64,000 bases of DNA from contig NC_081828.1 of NCBI RefSeq assembly GCF_030867095.1, forward strand, positions 48,647,434 through 48,711,433, read 5' to 3'. The position numbers and the translations under genes are program-made. Position 1 is the first letter of the stretch. Each line of letters starts with the position of its first letter. This DNA is from Alligator mississippiensis. Lineage: Eukaryota > Chordata > Crocodylia > Alligatoridae. The notes beneath the pieces are model-generated. The model ran no database searches, was not told where the DNA came from, and was given only the letters and a program-made list of their open reading frames with translations. This document shows, in pieces, positions 63,601 through 64,000 of the stretch.

Positions 63601-64000
63601 TCTTTCTATAGCCTTTAAAGAGCTTTGGATGGGAGCTTTGCTGGTATTTTGCTGGTCTCCAGAGGTATTGGTGAGAAACGTTTCACCCAGAGCACGAGTC
63701 ATACCACCAAGAGTCGGGAGCACAAGCACTGTGATGAGTATCTTTGGCTGGGGTCAGTCTGATGACAGACGAAGCTGCCTCTCTGACTCATTTAGTGATT
63801 GCTGTAAGAGGTGGGTAGGGCCGAGGAGCATTTTTGCTGTGTGATATAAGCCTTTCTTCCCTGTGGGGGGGAGGGAGTGCTGCTGCTGAGTTGCAAATTA
63901 CCTGAGGGAAACCTTCCTGCAGATGTCTTTCACTAGGATAAGAGGGCAGGTTTTGCCAAGAACCCCACAAACCCCTTTGAGATGCTGCACGCTGTCATTT
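60695..64000. other. KIAA0040 upstream intron or flank
   Basis: About 3.3 kb with no supported exon. One would expect the 5'UTR exon of KIAA0040 somewhere upstream on the reverse strand, but no donor stands out and there is no CpG-rich promoter-like stretch. Open frames are short and unfamiliar. Confidence 0.5.

Overview
The window is vertebrate nuclear DNA: large introns with GT...AG borders, no operons, and many decayed interspersed repeats. Three things point to a sauropsid: CR1 LINE ends with an ATCTATGA-type tail, many short hAT-like elements, and old MIR/CORE-SINE pieces. I favour a crocodilian (a turtle is second choice) from the general look of the repeats, but the sequence alone does not prove it.

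The main content is one complete gene on the + strand, tenascin-N (TNN, also called tenascin-W), from about 0.15 to 47.1 kb. I place 19 coding exons whose splice phases all agree. They encode about 1397 residues: signal peptide and N-terminal heptad region, 3.5 EGF-like repeats, ten fibronectin type III (FNIII) domains and a C-terminal fibrinogen-like globe with a basic tail. FNIII domains 3-9 form a run of seven very similar single-exon, phase 1-1 units (23.1-33.6 kb). Around exons 10-12 the introns were duplicated together with the exons.

From 47.1 to 60.3 kb lies 13 kb without a recognisable gene, holding 3'UTR candidates, repeats and MITE-like elements. At 60.26-60.59 kb on the - strand is a single-exon reading frame that I recognise as the KIAA0040 homologue, a small one-pass membrane protein. 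It has a strong Kozak start and a splice acceptor just upstream. TNN and KIAA0040 facing each other matches their order on human 1q25. From 60.7 to 64.0 kb I see no supported coding exon.

The introns hold a readable stack of mobile elements: a solo LTR with a perfect 5-bp target duplication inside the duplicated FNIII block; a second LTR-like interval that contains a CR1 and a hAT MITE; several hAT-type elements with 8-bp target duplications; a repeat split by a hAT-like insertion; and a nested pair of inverted-repeat elements at 54.7-55.5 kb. I found no CRISPR array, tRNA, toxin gene or unknown multi-gene system. The most informative structure is the expanded FNIII array and the insertions that give it a relative date.
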